A stretch of 64,000 nt of DNA from Bryobacteraceae bacterium (GCA_019752335.1 JAIEMJ010000013.1:62001-126000), one strand, 5' to 3'; shown: positions 50,359 through 59,290, counted from the stretch's first letter. Numbers and translations are program-made. The notes: generated by a model from the letters alone, not told the origin.

Positions 50359-51086
50359 GCCGCATGACCAAGGTGCTATGGGAGCAAGCATGCCCCGAAG
50401 TAGCCGCGTTGATCCAGGTCAGCAACGTATGAGGGTTCGAGCAGGCATTTGCAGAACCCCGCACCGTCACGGTGAAGTGCTCGTACTCTGTCTCCATCCG
50501 GGTTGACATCCCAGTTCTTGCGTTGAGATTGAGACTGGACTATCGCATTCGGCGATGCTGTAGACGCAAGGTGCGGCCGTCGAATCCGGTACCAGGTCCA
50601 CCTGCCTTTCGAGACTAGCGACTCCGCGCACAGTGACGCCCCCAATCAAGGTCAGTTTCGGGGATAAGTGGATCGGCCTCGCTATGCGGTGAGGGCCCCT
50701 CGGCGTAGATCATTGCGATGAGCTGAGCGCCCGGCCGATTCGCGCCTGCCGCAACTGCCGCCGAGACAAGACTGCGACTCCTGTGGTCACTCACTCGCGC
50801 GTTTCCGATCAGCTCGTCGGTCATCTCATCCCGCGCGAGGTCAACTGGCAGGTCTGTGAGTAATCTCGATCTGGGGTTGCACTCGGTGCACGGCGTCGAT
50901 TACTGGTTCGACACCAATTTCACGCAACAGGGCGCCTTCTGAACCGACCGAGTCTTGCCGAACATGCGCCATCCATCCTTCACAAGAAGCGGAGCGAGAG
51001 AGCGCCCGACTCTCGCAATGTCTTCGGCTTATTCGGCCATTCTCACAAGGTCGCAAAAAGCCCCGTCAGTGACGGCGCGGGGATGG
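50359..51086. other. Gap with degraded coding-like fragments, no gene
   Basis: I find no supported gene. Two minus-strand fragments (50615-50824 and 50841-51056) read weakly protein-like but have no start signal or recognisable family. The segment may be a decayed gene between the VOC gene and the racemase-like gene. Confidence 0.45.
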
Positions 51087-52010
51087 TCAGAACTCGCGCA
51101 GCAGGCGCCCAGCGCCATGCAGCGGCGCCTCAAATCCGTTTTCTCGCAACGCGTACCAAAACGTGGTCGCGTTGATCCCGAGCACGGGAATGCCGAGTAC
51201 CGGCTCCACCCGCTCTGCCACTTCGACGAGACTCATGTTCGTTCCGCACTGCACAACCGCATCGATCCTATTCGCATCCGTTGCCAACAGTTCCAGGATG
51301 GCACGCTCTTTGGCCCAGTCGGGAATATGCGCGATGTGCAGTGCATTCGCGCAAGAAAAACCCACGCTGGCGATAACGTCGTAGCCGAGATCCTGAAACA
51401 TCCGGGATGCGGATTCGTTCCCGGTCTTGTCGAACGGAGTCAACAAACCAACTCGCCGCGCGCCGTACCTGGTTAGCGCGGTGTGGATGGCGTCGTGCCA
51501 GGTGGCCCACCCGAGGCCGGATTGGGCCTCCACGCCCGCCATCGGCGTGCGCACCTCATCAATGCCCTTCAGGATGTGTTCGAGACTCATGCCCATGATC
51601 ATGTATTCGGGCTCGGCCAACAGGGCGGTGTCGACCGCGGTCTTCAGACCGCTCAGGAACTGATCCTTGTACGCGAGGAGGTCGGCCTCGCTGTCCAATA
51701 TCGGCCGGGGCGTGACGACGCCGACCGTGTGAAGGCCGACTCCACGCAAGCCCTGCTGCGGCCCCTGATTCTTGAGAATGATGCTCCACAGTTCATGTTC
51801 GGTGCTCGTGTTCGTGGCGGGAACCACCAGCCCGAACTTCCGCCGGAAACTGCGCGCGTCCGGATACCCGCGCGAAGAGCCGATGCTGCCAAAGCCCTCG
51901 GCGGGCCGGCCGTTCACAATGACGCCGGGGGCTCCCAGCACCGGCATCGGAGCGGCGTTCACATCCGGGATGTGGATCGGCTGGCCCGACAATTTGCCCT
52001 TGATGGTCAT
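51087..52010 (-). CDS. Asp/Glu racemase-like (maleate isomerase/arylmalonate decarboxylase-like)
   Basis: A 307-residue protein; ATG at 52010 follows GGAG. An N-terminal extension of about 55 residues precedes the racemase-type fold that begins FGLVVPATNTSTEHEL. One candidate catalytic Cys is in VVQCGTNMS; the region that usually supplies the other reads MIMGMSLEHI, where Ser or Met replaces Cys. The enzyme may therefore be a decarboxylase or isomerase type that needs a single Cys. It follows the cupin gene by 11 bases on the same strand. Confidence 0.72.
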   Translation of the reverse strand: MTIKGKLSGQPIHIPDVNAAPMPVLGAPGVIVNGRPAEGFGSIGSSRGYPDARSFRRKFGLVVPATNTSTEHELWSIILKNQGPQQGLRGVGLHTVGVVTPRPILDSEADLLAYKDQFLSGLKTAVDTALLAEPEYMIMGMSLEHILKGIDEVRTPMAGVEAQSGLGWATWHDAIHTALTRYGARRVGLLTPFDKTGNESASRMFQDLGYDVIASVGFSCANALHIAHIPDWAKERAILELLATDANRIDAVVQCGTNMSLVEVAERVEPVLGIPVLGINATTFWYALRENGFEAPLHGAGRLLREF

Positions 52011-52021
52011 GGCCAGCTCCT

Positions 52022-52462
52022 TCAGCCCAGCGTCAGGTCCACGATTTGCTGCTTGTGTTTCGTGCACACCGCCGCCACGTCTGGCAGTTGGTGCGGTACA
52101 GGGAGGGCGGCCATGTCTCTGAAGAACGCGTCGTGGCCAGCGGGCGTGGAAACCAAGATGAGCTGCGCCACCTCGGCACCGGGATTGTGGAAACCGTGCG
52201 GAGTGCCACGCGCAACCGTCACGGTTGCGCCCGCGGTCAGTTCCCGCTCCTGGTCTCCGGCAGCGAACCGCAGACGGCCCACCAGAATGCAGAAGTACTT
52301 ATCCTCTTCGAACGAAATGTGGAGCGGTGCGCCCGCGCCCGGCTTTACGTTCATCTCGATCACGGTCAACCGTCCGCCGGTTTCAGTGCCCGGCACGTCA
52401 ATTCTGAAACCGATTCCGGAGAAGCTGCCGGTCTCTGGTTTGATTCCAATTTGCGATTGCAC
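52022..52462 (-). CDS. Cupin-domain protein
   Basis: A 146-residue single-cupin protein. The two cupin motifs are PLHISFEEDKYFCILVGRL and GTPHGFHNPG, with His and Glu metal ligands. The start is GTG at 52462 after AGAGGA; upstream residues in this frame are Arg-rich and not credible. It is likely a small-molecule dioxygenase or sensor in the operon 53564 to 51087. Confidence 0.78.
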   Translation of the reverse strand: MQSQIGIKPETGSFSGIGFRIDVPGTETGGRLTVIEMNVKPGAGAPLHISFEEDKYFCILVGRLRFAAGDQERELTAGATVTVARGTPHGFHNPGAEVAQLILVSTPAGHDAFFRDMAALPVPHQLPDVAAVCTKHKQQIVDLTLG

Positions 52463-52487
52463 CTGTGAGTATCCTCTCTGTTGAGTG

Positions 52488-53564
52488 TCACGCCGCCAGG
52501 CGGTGCGGCGGATAGTCCGTGTAGCCGCGGGCGCCGCCCGTATAGAAGGTATCTGGAACGGCGAGCGGGAGGTTGTGAGCGAAACGTGTGGGAAGATCCG
52601 GATTCGCCATAAACGGCGCACCGAACGAAATCGCGTCCGCTTCTCCCCGGTGGATCGCGTCCTCCGCCAAAGCGAGATCGAAACCGCCATTGACGATCAC
52701 ACCTCCCTGGAACCGCCGGCGCAACTCGGGCGTCAGCCGGTCGCCCTGTTGTGGCGTCACTGGCTCGACGACGTGCAGGTAGGCGAGGTTCATTCCGGAC
52801 AGTGCGTCGGCGACGGCTGCGAATGTCGATCGCGGGTTTGAATCCGCGATGTCCTTGAAGGGGTTGAAGGGCGAGATCCTCACACCGACCCGGCCCTGGC
52901 CCCAGACGGCCACGGCGGACCCGACCGACTCGAGCAGCAACCGGAGCCTGTTCGCCACCGATCCGCCATACGAGTCGGTACGTTGATTCGTGCCGTCGCG
53001 CAGGAACTGATCGAGGAGATACCCGTTCGCGGCGTGCAGTTCGACGCCGTCAAAGCCGGCTTCGAAGGCCATTCGAGACGCCAGGGCAAACTCCGTCACG
53101 ATGGACGGGATCTCGGACGAATCGAGGGCGCGTGGCGTTTCGAAGGGTTGAGGACGACTCCGCGTATAGACGCGGCCCGCCGGACGAATGGGCGAAGGTG
53201 CCACCGGAAGCGAGTCTCCCGGCAACAGAGAGGGATGCGACACCCGTCCGGCGTGGGCGATCTGGGCAACGATGAGGCCGCCGGCCTCATGCACCCGTTC
53301 AGTAACCTGGCGCCAACCGGCACGATGAGAATCGCGATAGAGACCGGGGGCGCTCAGGTAGGCGACGCCCATCTCAGAGACCACGGTCATTTCGGTGATG
53401 ATGAGACCGGCACCTGCTCGCTGCGCATAGTGCTCAGCCATCAGTCCGCTGGGCGTGCCATCGGCATGGGCCCGATTGCGGGTCATCGGCGCCATCAGGA
53501 TACGATTCTTCAGGTTGAGTTCGCCGAGGCGCAACGGTGAGAACAGTTGTGTGGATTGAAACAT
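52488..53564 (-). CDS. Old yellow enzyme-type NADH:flavin oxidoreductase
   Basis: A 358-residue TIM-barrel flavoprotein, likely an alkene reductase. Start ATG at 53564 follows CCAGGAGCAAAGC. Features: NRILMAPMTRNRAH, AQIAHAGRVSHPS (active-site His pair region), ELHAANGYLLDQFLRDGTNQR, and GAPFMANPDLPTRF. A MarR gene lies upstream on the same strand with matching operators. OYE genes are often controlled by MarR or TetR sensors of electrophiles. Confidence 0.9.
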   Translation of the reverse strand: MFQSTQLFSPLRLGELNLKNRILMAPMTRNRAHADGTPSGLMAEHYAQRAGAGLIITEMTVVSEMGVAYLSAPGLYRDSHRAGWRQVTERVHEAGGLIVAQIAHAGRVSHPSLLPGDSLPVAPSPIRPAGRVYTRSRPQPFETPRALDSSEIPSIVTEFALASRMAFEAGFDGVELHAANGYLLDQFLRDGTNQRTDSYGGSVANRLRLLLESVGSAVAVWGQGRVGVRISPFNPFKDIADSNPRSTFAAVADALSGMNLAYLHVVEPVTPQQGDRLTPELRRRFQGGVIVNGGFDLALAEDAIHRGEADAISFGAPFMANPDLPTRFAHNLPLAVPDTFYTGGARGYTDYPPHRLAA

Positions 53565-53603
53565 GGCTTTGCTCCTGGATATAAAATGAGTGTCGCACAA
53601 TAT

Positions 53604-53616
53604 GTGTTGTAAACAC
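53604..53616. promoter_or_regulatory. MarR-type operator before the OYE gene
   Basis: GTGTTGTAAACAC, an imperfect 13-base palindrome 40 bases upstream of the OYE start. The same word with one change occurs on the other strand at 54141-54153 before the MarR gene. Confidence 0.65.
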
Positions 53617-53655
53617 GATTATGGGATGCCGCAACCTTATCCATGGATTCAGAAA

Positions 53656-54132
53656 TCACTCGCCCGCCATTCGATCACACATCCGGGCAAGGGCGTTCTG
53701 GTCGGAAACCGAGAGCTTCCCCACGGTTTCGTCTTCGACGGCTTTCACGTCGGGATCCACCTCTTTGAGCAGCGCTAGTCCTTTGAAAGTGATCTTTGCG
53801 ATCGACAAGCGCCGGTTCTCTTTGGACCAGCCCCGTTCAATGAGTCCTTGCCGCTCGAGGCGATCCAGGAGCCGGGTGACATCTGGAGCGCGGGTAACTA
53901 ATCTCTCGGCAACCTCGCATCGCGGATGGCCCTCCGGATAAACACCTCGCAGGATGCGCAACACGTTGTACTGGGTGTGCGTCAGCCCGTGGCTCGCGCA
54001 CGCATCCTCGAGCCGCTGCAGAATCTTGTTGCCAACGAAAAGCAAGCCCACGAAGGCGGCCTCCGCGGGACTCTTGAACGCTCGCTGTTTGATCTGGCTC
54101 TGGACGATTGCCCGCATGGATTTTATGTTCAC
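53656..54132 (-). CDS. MarR-family transcription regulator
   Basis: A 158-residue winged-helix regulator with HTQYNVLRILRG, CEVAERLVTRAPDVTRLLDRLERQGLIERG and the wing SKENRRLSIAKITF. It lies 91 bases upstream of the OYE gene on the same strand, and the paired operators suggest control of itself and that gene. Likely responds to reactive small molecules. Confidence 0.88.
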   Translation of the reverse strand: MNIKSMRAIVQSQIKQRAFKSPAEAAFVGLLFVGNKILQRLEDACASHGLTHTQYNVLRILRGVYPEGHPRCEVAERLVTRAPDVTRLLDRLERQGLIERGWSKENRRLSIAKITFKGLALLKEVDPDVKAVEDETVGKLSVSDQNALARMCDRMAGE

Positions 54133-54140
54133 AACTATAT

Positions 54141-54153
54141 GTGTTTACGACAC
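54141..54153. promoter_or_regulatory. MarR-type operator upstream of its own gene
   Basis: On the minus strand GTGTCGTAAACAC, one base different from the site at 53604-53616. It ends eight bases before the MarR start, as expected for autorepression. Confidence 0.65.
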
Positions 54154-54246
54154 GCTGTGTCAAGCTTTTCCGCGCCGTGATCCATTTGACGCCGACATTT
54201 CGCGGGTATGAGTGTGGGCCGTTGGCCCCGCCCGAGGTATCACCAA

Positions 54247-54649
54247 ATGATCATCAATTTGCTGTCCGGCACGGACATCACCGAAGTCGCCAGTGGCATT
54301 TACCGCATCAGCACGCCGGTTGATAACCTCCCAGGCGGCTTTTCATTCAACCAATACCTGGTGGTTGACGACGAGTGCCTGCTCTTCCATACTGGCTTGC
54401 GCAAGCTGTTCCCGCTGGTGCGCGAGGCCATCGAGAAGGTCATTCCACTCAGCAAGCTTCGCTACATCCTTCTCGCATTTCGAGTCGGATGAATGCGGAG
54501 CATAACACCACGCCGGTTTTGAGAGACTCGCACAATTGAAACCCCAGACACTCGCCTGCATGCACGGCAGCGCCTGGAGGGGCGACGGGGCCGCACTCTT
54601 GCGGTCGCTGGCGGAAGTCCTCGACCGGTCACGCCAGACAAAGGAGTAG
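54247..54649 (+). pseudogene. Broken metallo-beta-lactamase-fold (flavodiiron-like) gene
   Basis: The first part reads MIINLLSGTDITEVASGIYR and KLRYILL. A +1 shift then restores the metal motif SHFESDECGA. After a TAA the same shifted frame continues with a family C-terminus (ERLAQLKPQTLACMHGSAW, RGDGAALLRSLAEVL) to a TAG at 54649. So one frameshift plus an internal deletion have collapsed a gene that should be several hundred bases longer. Non-functional. Confidence 0.75.
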
Positions 54650-54689
54650 GCGGCATGCCGGAGGCGCGACCGGACGTAGACGAGATCAT

Positions 54690-54786
54690 CACGATTGTGT
54701 GGGCTCGCTCCGCGCAGCCTGGGTAGACGATCGGTGAAGAAGTCGCGGATGATCGCGCCAAGGAGATTCGGGATGGGCTTCTTCAT
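54690..54786 (-). pseudogene. N-terminal fragment of a tyrosine recombinase
   Basis: The fragment MKKPIPNLLGAIIRDFFTD, then RLPRLRGASPH, matches the N-terminal core-binding region of recombinases of the RIT (recombinase trio) type. Its ATG overlaps the stop of a preceding minus-strand frame (ATGA), as in RIT gene trios. The reading decays after the SPH by a small indel. The rest is missing. Confidence 0.55.
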
Positions 54787-54915
54787 CGGCGCTGGTCCTT
54801 TCGCGCCGGCGGAGGCGTGATGAGCGCGCCGTAATGGACGGCGAAACGTTCGCTGGCCGCGGTGCGGAGTGTCCTATCGGCAAGCTTGCACAGCGCGTGG
54901 GAGGGGGTGTCATCA

Positions 54916-54943
54916 ATCATCTGAAAACGTAGTTTTCTGAGCG
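54916..54943. repeat. IS21 left inverted repeat
   Basis: Reads ATCATCTGAAAACGT, then AGTTTTCTGAGCG. It pairs with the reverse complement of 58095-58122. The core TGAAAACGTAGTTTTC is itself nearly palindromic. Confidence 0.75.
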
Positions 54944-55160
54944 TGAGGCCGGAGGCAACATCATCAGCGCCGAAGGCGCAGTCATCCGTCCGATCATCGG
55001 GACGCTGTATGGTGGACGGGATAGGCGGCAAGAGAAAGGCCCCCAACCGCGCCAACGGTGGAGGCCTGATGTCGTCACCCTCGAGAAGGTGAGACCGAAC
55101 AGACAGGTTTAGGCTGACACGAACGGGTGCCGATGTCCAGTAGGCCCGCCTGCTTGACGC

Positions 55161-55553
55161 ATGGCGGCGCACGAAACGGTACTGGTGCAGCGGACTTGTC
55201 TTCGCGCCGACTGCCTGGCGACCTTCTTCCTTTGTTCGCACTGCGACCGCGGGCACCGGTACTGCAGCCAAGCGTGTAGTGGGCGGGCTCGACGCGAGCA
55301 GCAGCGACGGGCCAATCAACGGCATCAGCGAAGTCCGGAAGGGCGGCTCGATCATCGCGACCGTCAGCGCGATTACCGGCAGCGCTGCGCAGAGCGCCCG
55401 CGCGTGACGGATCATAGTTCCGTTTCGATCACATCCCCGGCATTATTGGCATGTGGAAACAGTCAGCCGCGCCCGCCGTTGATGCAGTGCCGCATCTGCC
55501 GGCGCCTGGGGCGCTTCGTGAATCCGTTTCCCCGAACGCCATTAAGAAGGTAG
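55161..55553 (+). CDS. Cys-rich zinc-finger-like accessory protein of the IS21 element
   Basis: A 130-residue protein. Cys pairs in RTCLRADCLATFFLC, SHCDRGHRYCSQAC suggest a zinc-binding domain; a basic stretch RARREQQRRANQRHQRSPEGR follows, and a second group MQCRICRRLGRF sits near the end. It ends six bases before istA in the same orientation, so it is part of the element. Similar small proteins accompany some IS21-type transposases. Likely nucleic-acid binding; role in transposition unknown. Confidence 0.6.
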   Translation: MAAHETVLVQRTCLRADCLATFFLCSHCDRGHRYCSQACSGRARREQQRRANQRHQRSPEGRLDHRDRQRDYRQRCAERPRVTDHSSVSITSPALLACGNSQPRPPLMQCRICRRLGRFVNPFPRTPLRR

Positions 55554-55559
55554 GAGCCG

Positions 55560-57038
55560 ATGACTTCACCCGAAGTGCGCGCCCAGATCCGGCGCTATTT
55601 TTATGCTGAACATTGGAAGATCGGAACCATCGCGCGAGAGTTGAACGTGCATCCCGATGCGGTGCGCAACGCCATCGAGTCGGAGAAGTTCAAAAGTTCG
55701 CAGCCGCTGCGCGCTTCGGTAGTCGATCCCTACCTCGGATTCGTCCAACAGATCCTCGCACAACATCCGCGTCTACGGGCCACCCGCATTTACGCGATGA
55801 TTCGCGACCGCGGCTACACCGGCAGCGTGGGACAACTGCGCCGCGCCGTGGCGCGTCTGCGGCCACAACCGCGCGAAGCATTCTTGCAACTGGAGACCTT
55901 CGTCGGCGAGCAAGGACAGGTCGATTGGGCGCACTTCGGATCGGTGATGGTGGGTCGCGCCAAACGCGCGTTGTCGTGTTTCGTGATGACGCTGTCCTAC
56001 TCCCGCGCCCTGTATCTCGAGTTTTTCTTCGATCAGACGATGGAGAACTTCCTGCGCGGGCACGTGCATGCCTTTGCGTTCTTCGGCGGCCAACCGCGCG
56101 TGATCCTTTACGACAACCTGAAGAGCGCCGTGGTAGAGCGGCGCGGCAACGCCATCGCGTTTCATCCGCGCCTGATCGAGTTGAGCGCGCACTATCACTT
56201 CGCACCGCGCCCGTGCCAGGTTCGCGCGGGGAACCAGAAAGGCCGGGTGGAACGCGCCATCCGTTATGTCCGCGAATCATTCTGGGCCGGGCGCACCTTC
56301 ACCACGCTCGCCGAATGCAACCGGCAGGCTTGGCTATGGCGCGATCAAGTGGCGCATCCCCGTCCGTGGCCGGGCGGCGACCACCGCTCCGTTTCCGATG
56401 TGTTTACAGAGGAACAAGCGCGCCTGTTGCCGCATGCGGCCCATCCGTTTCCCACCGATCGCATCGAGCCCGTTCGTTCGGCCAAGACGATCTATGTTCG
56501 CTTCGATCTGAACCAGTACTCCATCCCGCCCGAGGCTGTGGGGCGGTCGCTGACGCTCGCCGCCTCCGACACCCTCGTGCGGATTCTAGATGGCGTGAAC
56601 GAAGTCGCCCGCCACACGCGCAGCTATGATCGCAGTCAACTCGTGCTCGATCCCGTGCATCAGGACGCGGTGCTCAAAAGCAAGCGCAAGGCTTCGCACT
56701 CGGCGCCCACGGGCCGCCTGGAGCACCTGGTGCCGGAGAGCAAAGCGTTCCTCGACCAAGCGTTCGCTCATGGAGAATCGGCTGCACACGAAGCGGCTCG
56801 TTTGAACAAGTTGCTTGAACAGTACGGCGCGCAAGCGCTACGCCGGGCCATCGCGGAAGCACTCGAACGTTCCACCCCGCGTTCGTCCTCAGTGGCTTTT
56901 CTGCTGCGCCGTCAGCCGCGTTCCAGGCCGCTGGCGCTCGACCTGAGCCGCCATCCGCAAGCCCAATCGCTCGATGTCCGCCCGCACGATCTGGAGACCT
57001 ACGATGAACTCGCCCAAAGCAAAACAGACAGCGAGTGA
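55560..57038 (+). CDS. istA: IS21-family transposase IstA
   Basis: A 492-residue transposase. A helix-turn-helix ([19 protein letters not shown]) is followed by the DDE core: the first Asp in GQVDWAHFG, the second in [10 protein letters not shown] and the Glu in [13 protein letters not shown]. The C-terminal Mu-like beta barrel region has [14 protein letters not shown] precedes the ATG. The DDE set looks intact. Confidence 0.92.
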   Translation: MTSPEVRAQIRRYFYAEHWKIGTIARELNVHPDAVRNAIESEKFKSSQPLRASVVDPYLGFVQQILAQHPRLRATRIYAMIRDRGYTGSVGQLRRAVARLRPQPREAFLQLETFVGEQGQVDWAHFGSVMVGRAKRALSCFVMTLSYSRALYLEFFFDQTMENFLRGHVHAFAFFGGQPRVILYDNLKSAVVERRGNAIAFHPRLIELSAHYHFAPRPCQVRAGNQKGRVERAIRYVRESFWAGRTFTTLAECNRQAWLWRDQVAHPRPWPGGDHRSVSDVFTEEQARLLPHAAHPFPTDRIEPVRSAKTIYVRFDLNQYSIPPEAVGRSLTLAASDTLVRILDGVNEVARHTRSYDRSQLVLDPVHQDAVLKSKRKASHSAPTGRLEHLVPESKAFLDQAFAHGESAAHEAARLNKLLEQYGAQALRRAIAEALERSTPRSSSVAFLLRRQPRSRPLALDLSRHPQAQSLDVRPHDLETYDELAQSKTDSE

Positions 57039-57783
57039 TCTGGCCGCCCAACTCAAGCACGTCGGCCTGTGCGCCGTGCCCGATACTCTGGACGACTTCC
57101 TGGCCGCGGCCGTCAAAGCGCGCTGGTCGGCCGTGCAAATCCTCGAGGCGCTCGCGCAAGCCGAAGCGCAGGAGCGCTCCAAGCGCAGCCTGGAGCGCCG
57201 TCTGCGCATCAGCGGCATCAAGTCCTTCAAGCCCATGGCCGACTTCGACTGGTCCTGGCCCAAGAAAATCGAGCGCGACATCATCGACCGCGCCTTCACG
57301 CTCGACTTCTTCAAGGAAGCCCGTAATCTAGTGCTGGTCGGCCGCAACGGCTTAGGCAAAACAATGATTGCGCAAAACCTCTGCCACACCGCCGTGCTGG
57401 CTGGACACTCCGTGCTGTTCCGTTCAGCCTCCACACTGCTCGAAGAACTTCACCGTCAGTCACCCGAAGGTCGCCGCCGCAAGCTCCGCGCTTACGACAA
57501 CGTCGGTCTGCTGTGCATCGACGAGGTGGGCTATCTCTCCTTCGACGACAAGGCCGCCGACTTACTCTACGAAGTGGTGAACTGCCGCTATGAACGCAAA
57601 CCGCTGATTATCACCACCAATCGTCCGTTTAAAGAATGGAACGAAGTCTTCCCCAACGCGACCTGCATCGTCACACTGCTCGACCGGTTGCTGCATCACG
57701 CCGACGTCACGCTCGTCGAAGGCAACAGCTATCGCGTCCGGGAAAGCGAACAGGAATCCGCCGCGCGAAGGAAGAAGAGATGA
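57004..57783 (+). CDS. istB: IS21-family ATPase IstB
   Basis: A 259-residue AAA+ helper for IstA. Walker A region reads [15 protein letters not shown], and Walker [14 protein letters not shown]; sensor [10 protein letters not shown] follows. The ATG at 57004 overlaps the end of istA by 35 bases. In the element it assembles on target DNA and activates IstA. Confidence 0.93.
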   Translation: MNSPKAKQTASDLAAQLKHVGLCAVPDTLDDFLAAAVKARWSAVQILEALAQAEAQERSKRSLERRLRISGIKSFKPMADFDWSWPKKIERDIIDRAFTLDFFKEARNLVLVGRNGLGKTMIAQNLCHTAVLAGHSVLFRSASTLLEELHRQSPEGRRRKLRAYDNVGLLCIDEVGYLSFDDKAADLLYEVVNCRYERKPLIITTNRPFKEWNEVFPNATCIVTLLDRLLHHADVTLVEGNSYRVRESEQESAARRKKR

Positions 57784-58094
57784 GCGAGGCCGAATACATC
57801 GCGGCGCTGCTCGCCCTCTACGCCGACCTGCCCGACACCCCCTTGCGTCCCAGCCCCGCCGACCAATCGCTCGCACGGAAGCTGTTTACCGACGCTGTCC
57901 CGCTCACGCTCATCGAGTCGGCGGTGTTGTTGGGCACCCTGCGTCGCCTCAGTCGCGACCCCAGTCTGCCGCCGCTGACCAAGATCCGTTCACTCGCCTA
58001 TTTCCTGCCCGTCATTGAGGAACTCAAACTCCAGCCGCTACCCGCTGGCTATCTCGACCACCTCCGGCTGAAGTTCCGCAGGTTGTCGGCCTGA
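57780..58094 (+). CDS. Third-position small protein of the IS21 element
   Basis: A 104-residue helical protein ([58 protein letters not shown]). Its start overlaps the istB stop in ATGA, and it ends at the right inverted repeat. Such small genes occur after istB in some soil-bacterial IS21 elements, but its role is unknown. Confidence 0.65.
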   Translation: MSEAEYIAALLALYADLPDTPLRPSPADQSLARKLFTDAVPLTLIESAVLLGTLRRLSRDPSLPPLTKIRSLAYFLPVIEELKLQPLPAGYLDHLRLKFRRLSA

Positions 58095-58122
58095 TGCTCA
58101 GAAAAATACGTTTTCTGATGAT
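58095..58122. repeat. IS21 right inverted repeat
   Basis: Contains TCAGAAAA ATACG TTTTCTGA, an inner palindrome, and matches the left repeat in reverse complement at 24 of 28 bases. Confidence 0.75.
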
Positions 58123-58130
58123 CGTTAACA

Positions 58131-58161
58131 GGGGGCATATCTCTTTGAGGAATATGCCCCC
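58131..58161. terminator. Hairpin at the 3' end of the serine recombinase gene
   Basis: A perfect 10-bp stem GGGGGCATAT / ATATGCCCCC with an 11-base loop begins two bases after the recombinase stop. No T run follows on the minus strand, so it could be a terminator or a barrier to readthrough into the IS element. Confidence 0.5.
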
Positions 58162-58162
58162 A

Positions 58163-58834
58163 CTACTTTCGTTCGCGGGTATTTCTATCGGGAATATGCC
58201 ATAGCAACCGGCGCACTGAGGTGCGGCCGATGTCGAGTCGGCGGGCGATCTCAGACTTGCTGAGACCTTGGTAGATCGTGCGGACATCAGCCGCTTGGTG
58301 AGCCGCCGATGGCGGGCGACCGAGGCGCATGCCCTGCTGCCGAGCATGATCCAACCCAGCCCGCACTCGCTCGCGCATCATCTCGCGTTCGACTTGCACG
58401 AAAACGGCGAGCATTCCTGCCATCTCGCGGCCCGTCGGCGTAGTCAGATCGATGGCCTCGGCAATTGACACGAGGCCGACGCCCAACTCCGTCAGTTCCT
58501 GCAACGACGTAACCAGGGTCGGCCACCGATCGGCCCCATCGGTCCAGCCGCCACACAGCACCACATCAATGTCACGCCGACGAGCGGCTTCCATGACTGA
58601 CCCGCGGAGTGGCCGCGCCGCCGCACCGGAGCCCGCCTCTTTCACCTGCCTGACCACCGTCCACTCGCAGCCGGGCAGCATACTCGCGCACGCGCGTATC
58701 TGCATCGGCAGCGTCTGCTGGTCCAGCGTGGAGACGCGGGCGTAGATCCCCACCCGCAACATTTTCACTGGTTTGCGTGCCTGGCCAAAGACCTGCCTCT
58801 TTTTCGACGGCGCGACCTTCGGTTTGGCGGGCAC
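58163..58834 (-). CDS. Serine recombinase (resolvase/invertase) with a shifted active-site segment
   Basis: A 223-residue serine recombinase: catalytic Ser in IYARVSTLDQ, C-terminal helix-turn-helix (SKSEIARRLDIGRTSVRRLL). Between about 58514 and 58560 the frame gives GGWTDGADRWPT where the family has WRLDRWGRSVAD. The expected residues appear in another frame, so a one-base loss and a one-base gain have compensated each other. The Arg residues needed for catalysis (LDRxGR) are lost, so the enzyme is probably inactive. The start may be GTG at 58834 or ATG at 58762. Confidence 0.75.
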   Translation of the reverse strand: MPAKPKVAPSKKRQVFGQARKPVKMLRVGIYARVSTLDQQTLPMQIRACASMLPGCEWTVVRQVKEAGSGAAARPLRGSVMEAARRRDIDVVLCGGWTDGADRWPTLVTSLQELTELGVGLVSIAEAIDLTTPTGREMAGMLAVFVQVEREMMRERVRAGLDHARQQGMRLGRPPSAAHQAADVRTIYQGLSKSEIARRLDIGRTSVRRLLWHIPDRNTRERK

Positions 58835-58893
58835 TTGGGCAGTATAACCGGAACTGGCCCCAACCTATCCTTTCCGGCCAGGCAGGATTCCTA

Positions 58894-59119
58894 TTACGCG
58901 GCTGCTGCTGGAGCCAGTCGGGCCAGCGTCTGGCGGTAGTTCCAAGGCATCTACTCTGAAGGATTGGCAGCCAGTGCGCGCGCGTGCGGCCGCAATTCGG
59001 CGAGGTACTCGAAGGGTTTTGCTTCATTCAGCTCGCAAGTGTGGATCAGGCTCATGAAGAGATCGCCCACTTCAGAGCCGTGCAGGGTGCGATAGAACAG
59101 CGCATTGTTTCTGCTATCG
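58894..59119 (-). pseudogene. IS66 transposase C-terminal remnant (minus strand)
   Basis: Reads NALFYRTLHGSEVGDLFMSL, IHTCELNEAKPFEYLAEL, AANPSE, then an amber codon, then MPWNYRQTLARLAPA in the same frame. This is the C-terminus of an IS66 TnpC protein, with the family's Trp (NPxEWMPWNY) changed to TAG. The N-terminal part is missing. Confidence 0.8.
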
Positions 59120-59139
59120 AAATCTTTCTATAGCAGAAA
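59108..59139. repeat. Palindrome at the junction of two IS66 remnants
   Basis: TTTCTGCTAT (59108-59117) pairs with ATAGCAGAAA (59130-59139). It lies exactly between the two divergent IS66 remnants and is probably a product of an inversion or hairpin-mediated joining. Confidence 0.6.
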
Positions 59140-59148
59140 GAAAAAAAC

Positions 59149-59290
59149 ACTTTATTCTACAAGACGCTGCGCGAAGCGGACGTTGGCGACCTGTTCGTGA
59201 GCTTGATTCACATGTGCGCCCTGAACCAGGTCAATCCGTTCGATTTCATGGTGGCCCTACTGGGCCATGCCCTGGATGTCAAGGCTGATG
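59149..59290 (+). pseudogene. IS66 transposase C-terminal remnant (plus strand)
   Basis: Reads TLFYKTLREADVGDLFVSL, IHMCALNQVNPFDFMVALLG and then loses similarity. It is a second IS66 TnpC C-terminus, related to but different from the minus-strand remnant at 58894-59119, pointing away from it. Confidence 0.75.

Larger units (their letters stand above)
54916..58122 (+). mobile_element. IS21-family insertion sequence with two extra genes
   Basis: Bounded by 28-bp imperfect inverted repeats (54916-54943 and 58095-58122, 24 matches by hand). It contains istA and istB plus an upstream Cys-rich gene and a downstream 104-residue gene. The length of about 3.2 kb exceeds the usual IS21. No clear target duplication can be seen at the ends. 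It inserted in, or next to, an older recombinase element. Confidence 0.85.

Noticed and set aside
50615-51056. Two minus-strand fragments with weakly protein-like sequence
   Set aside because: No start signals, no recognised motifs and frames that do not join; kept only as a note on the gap.
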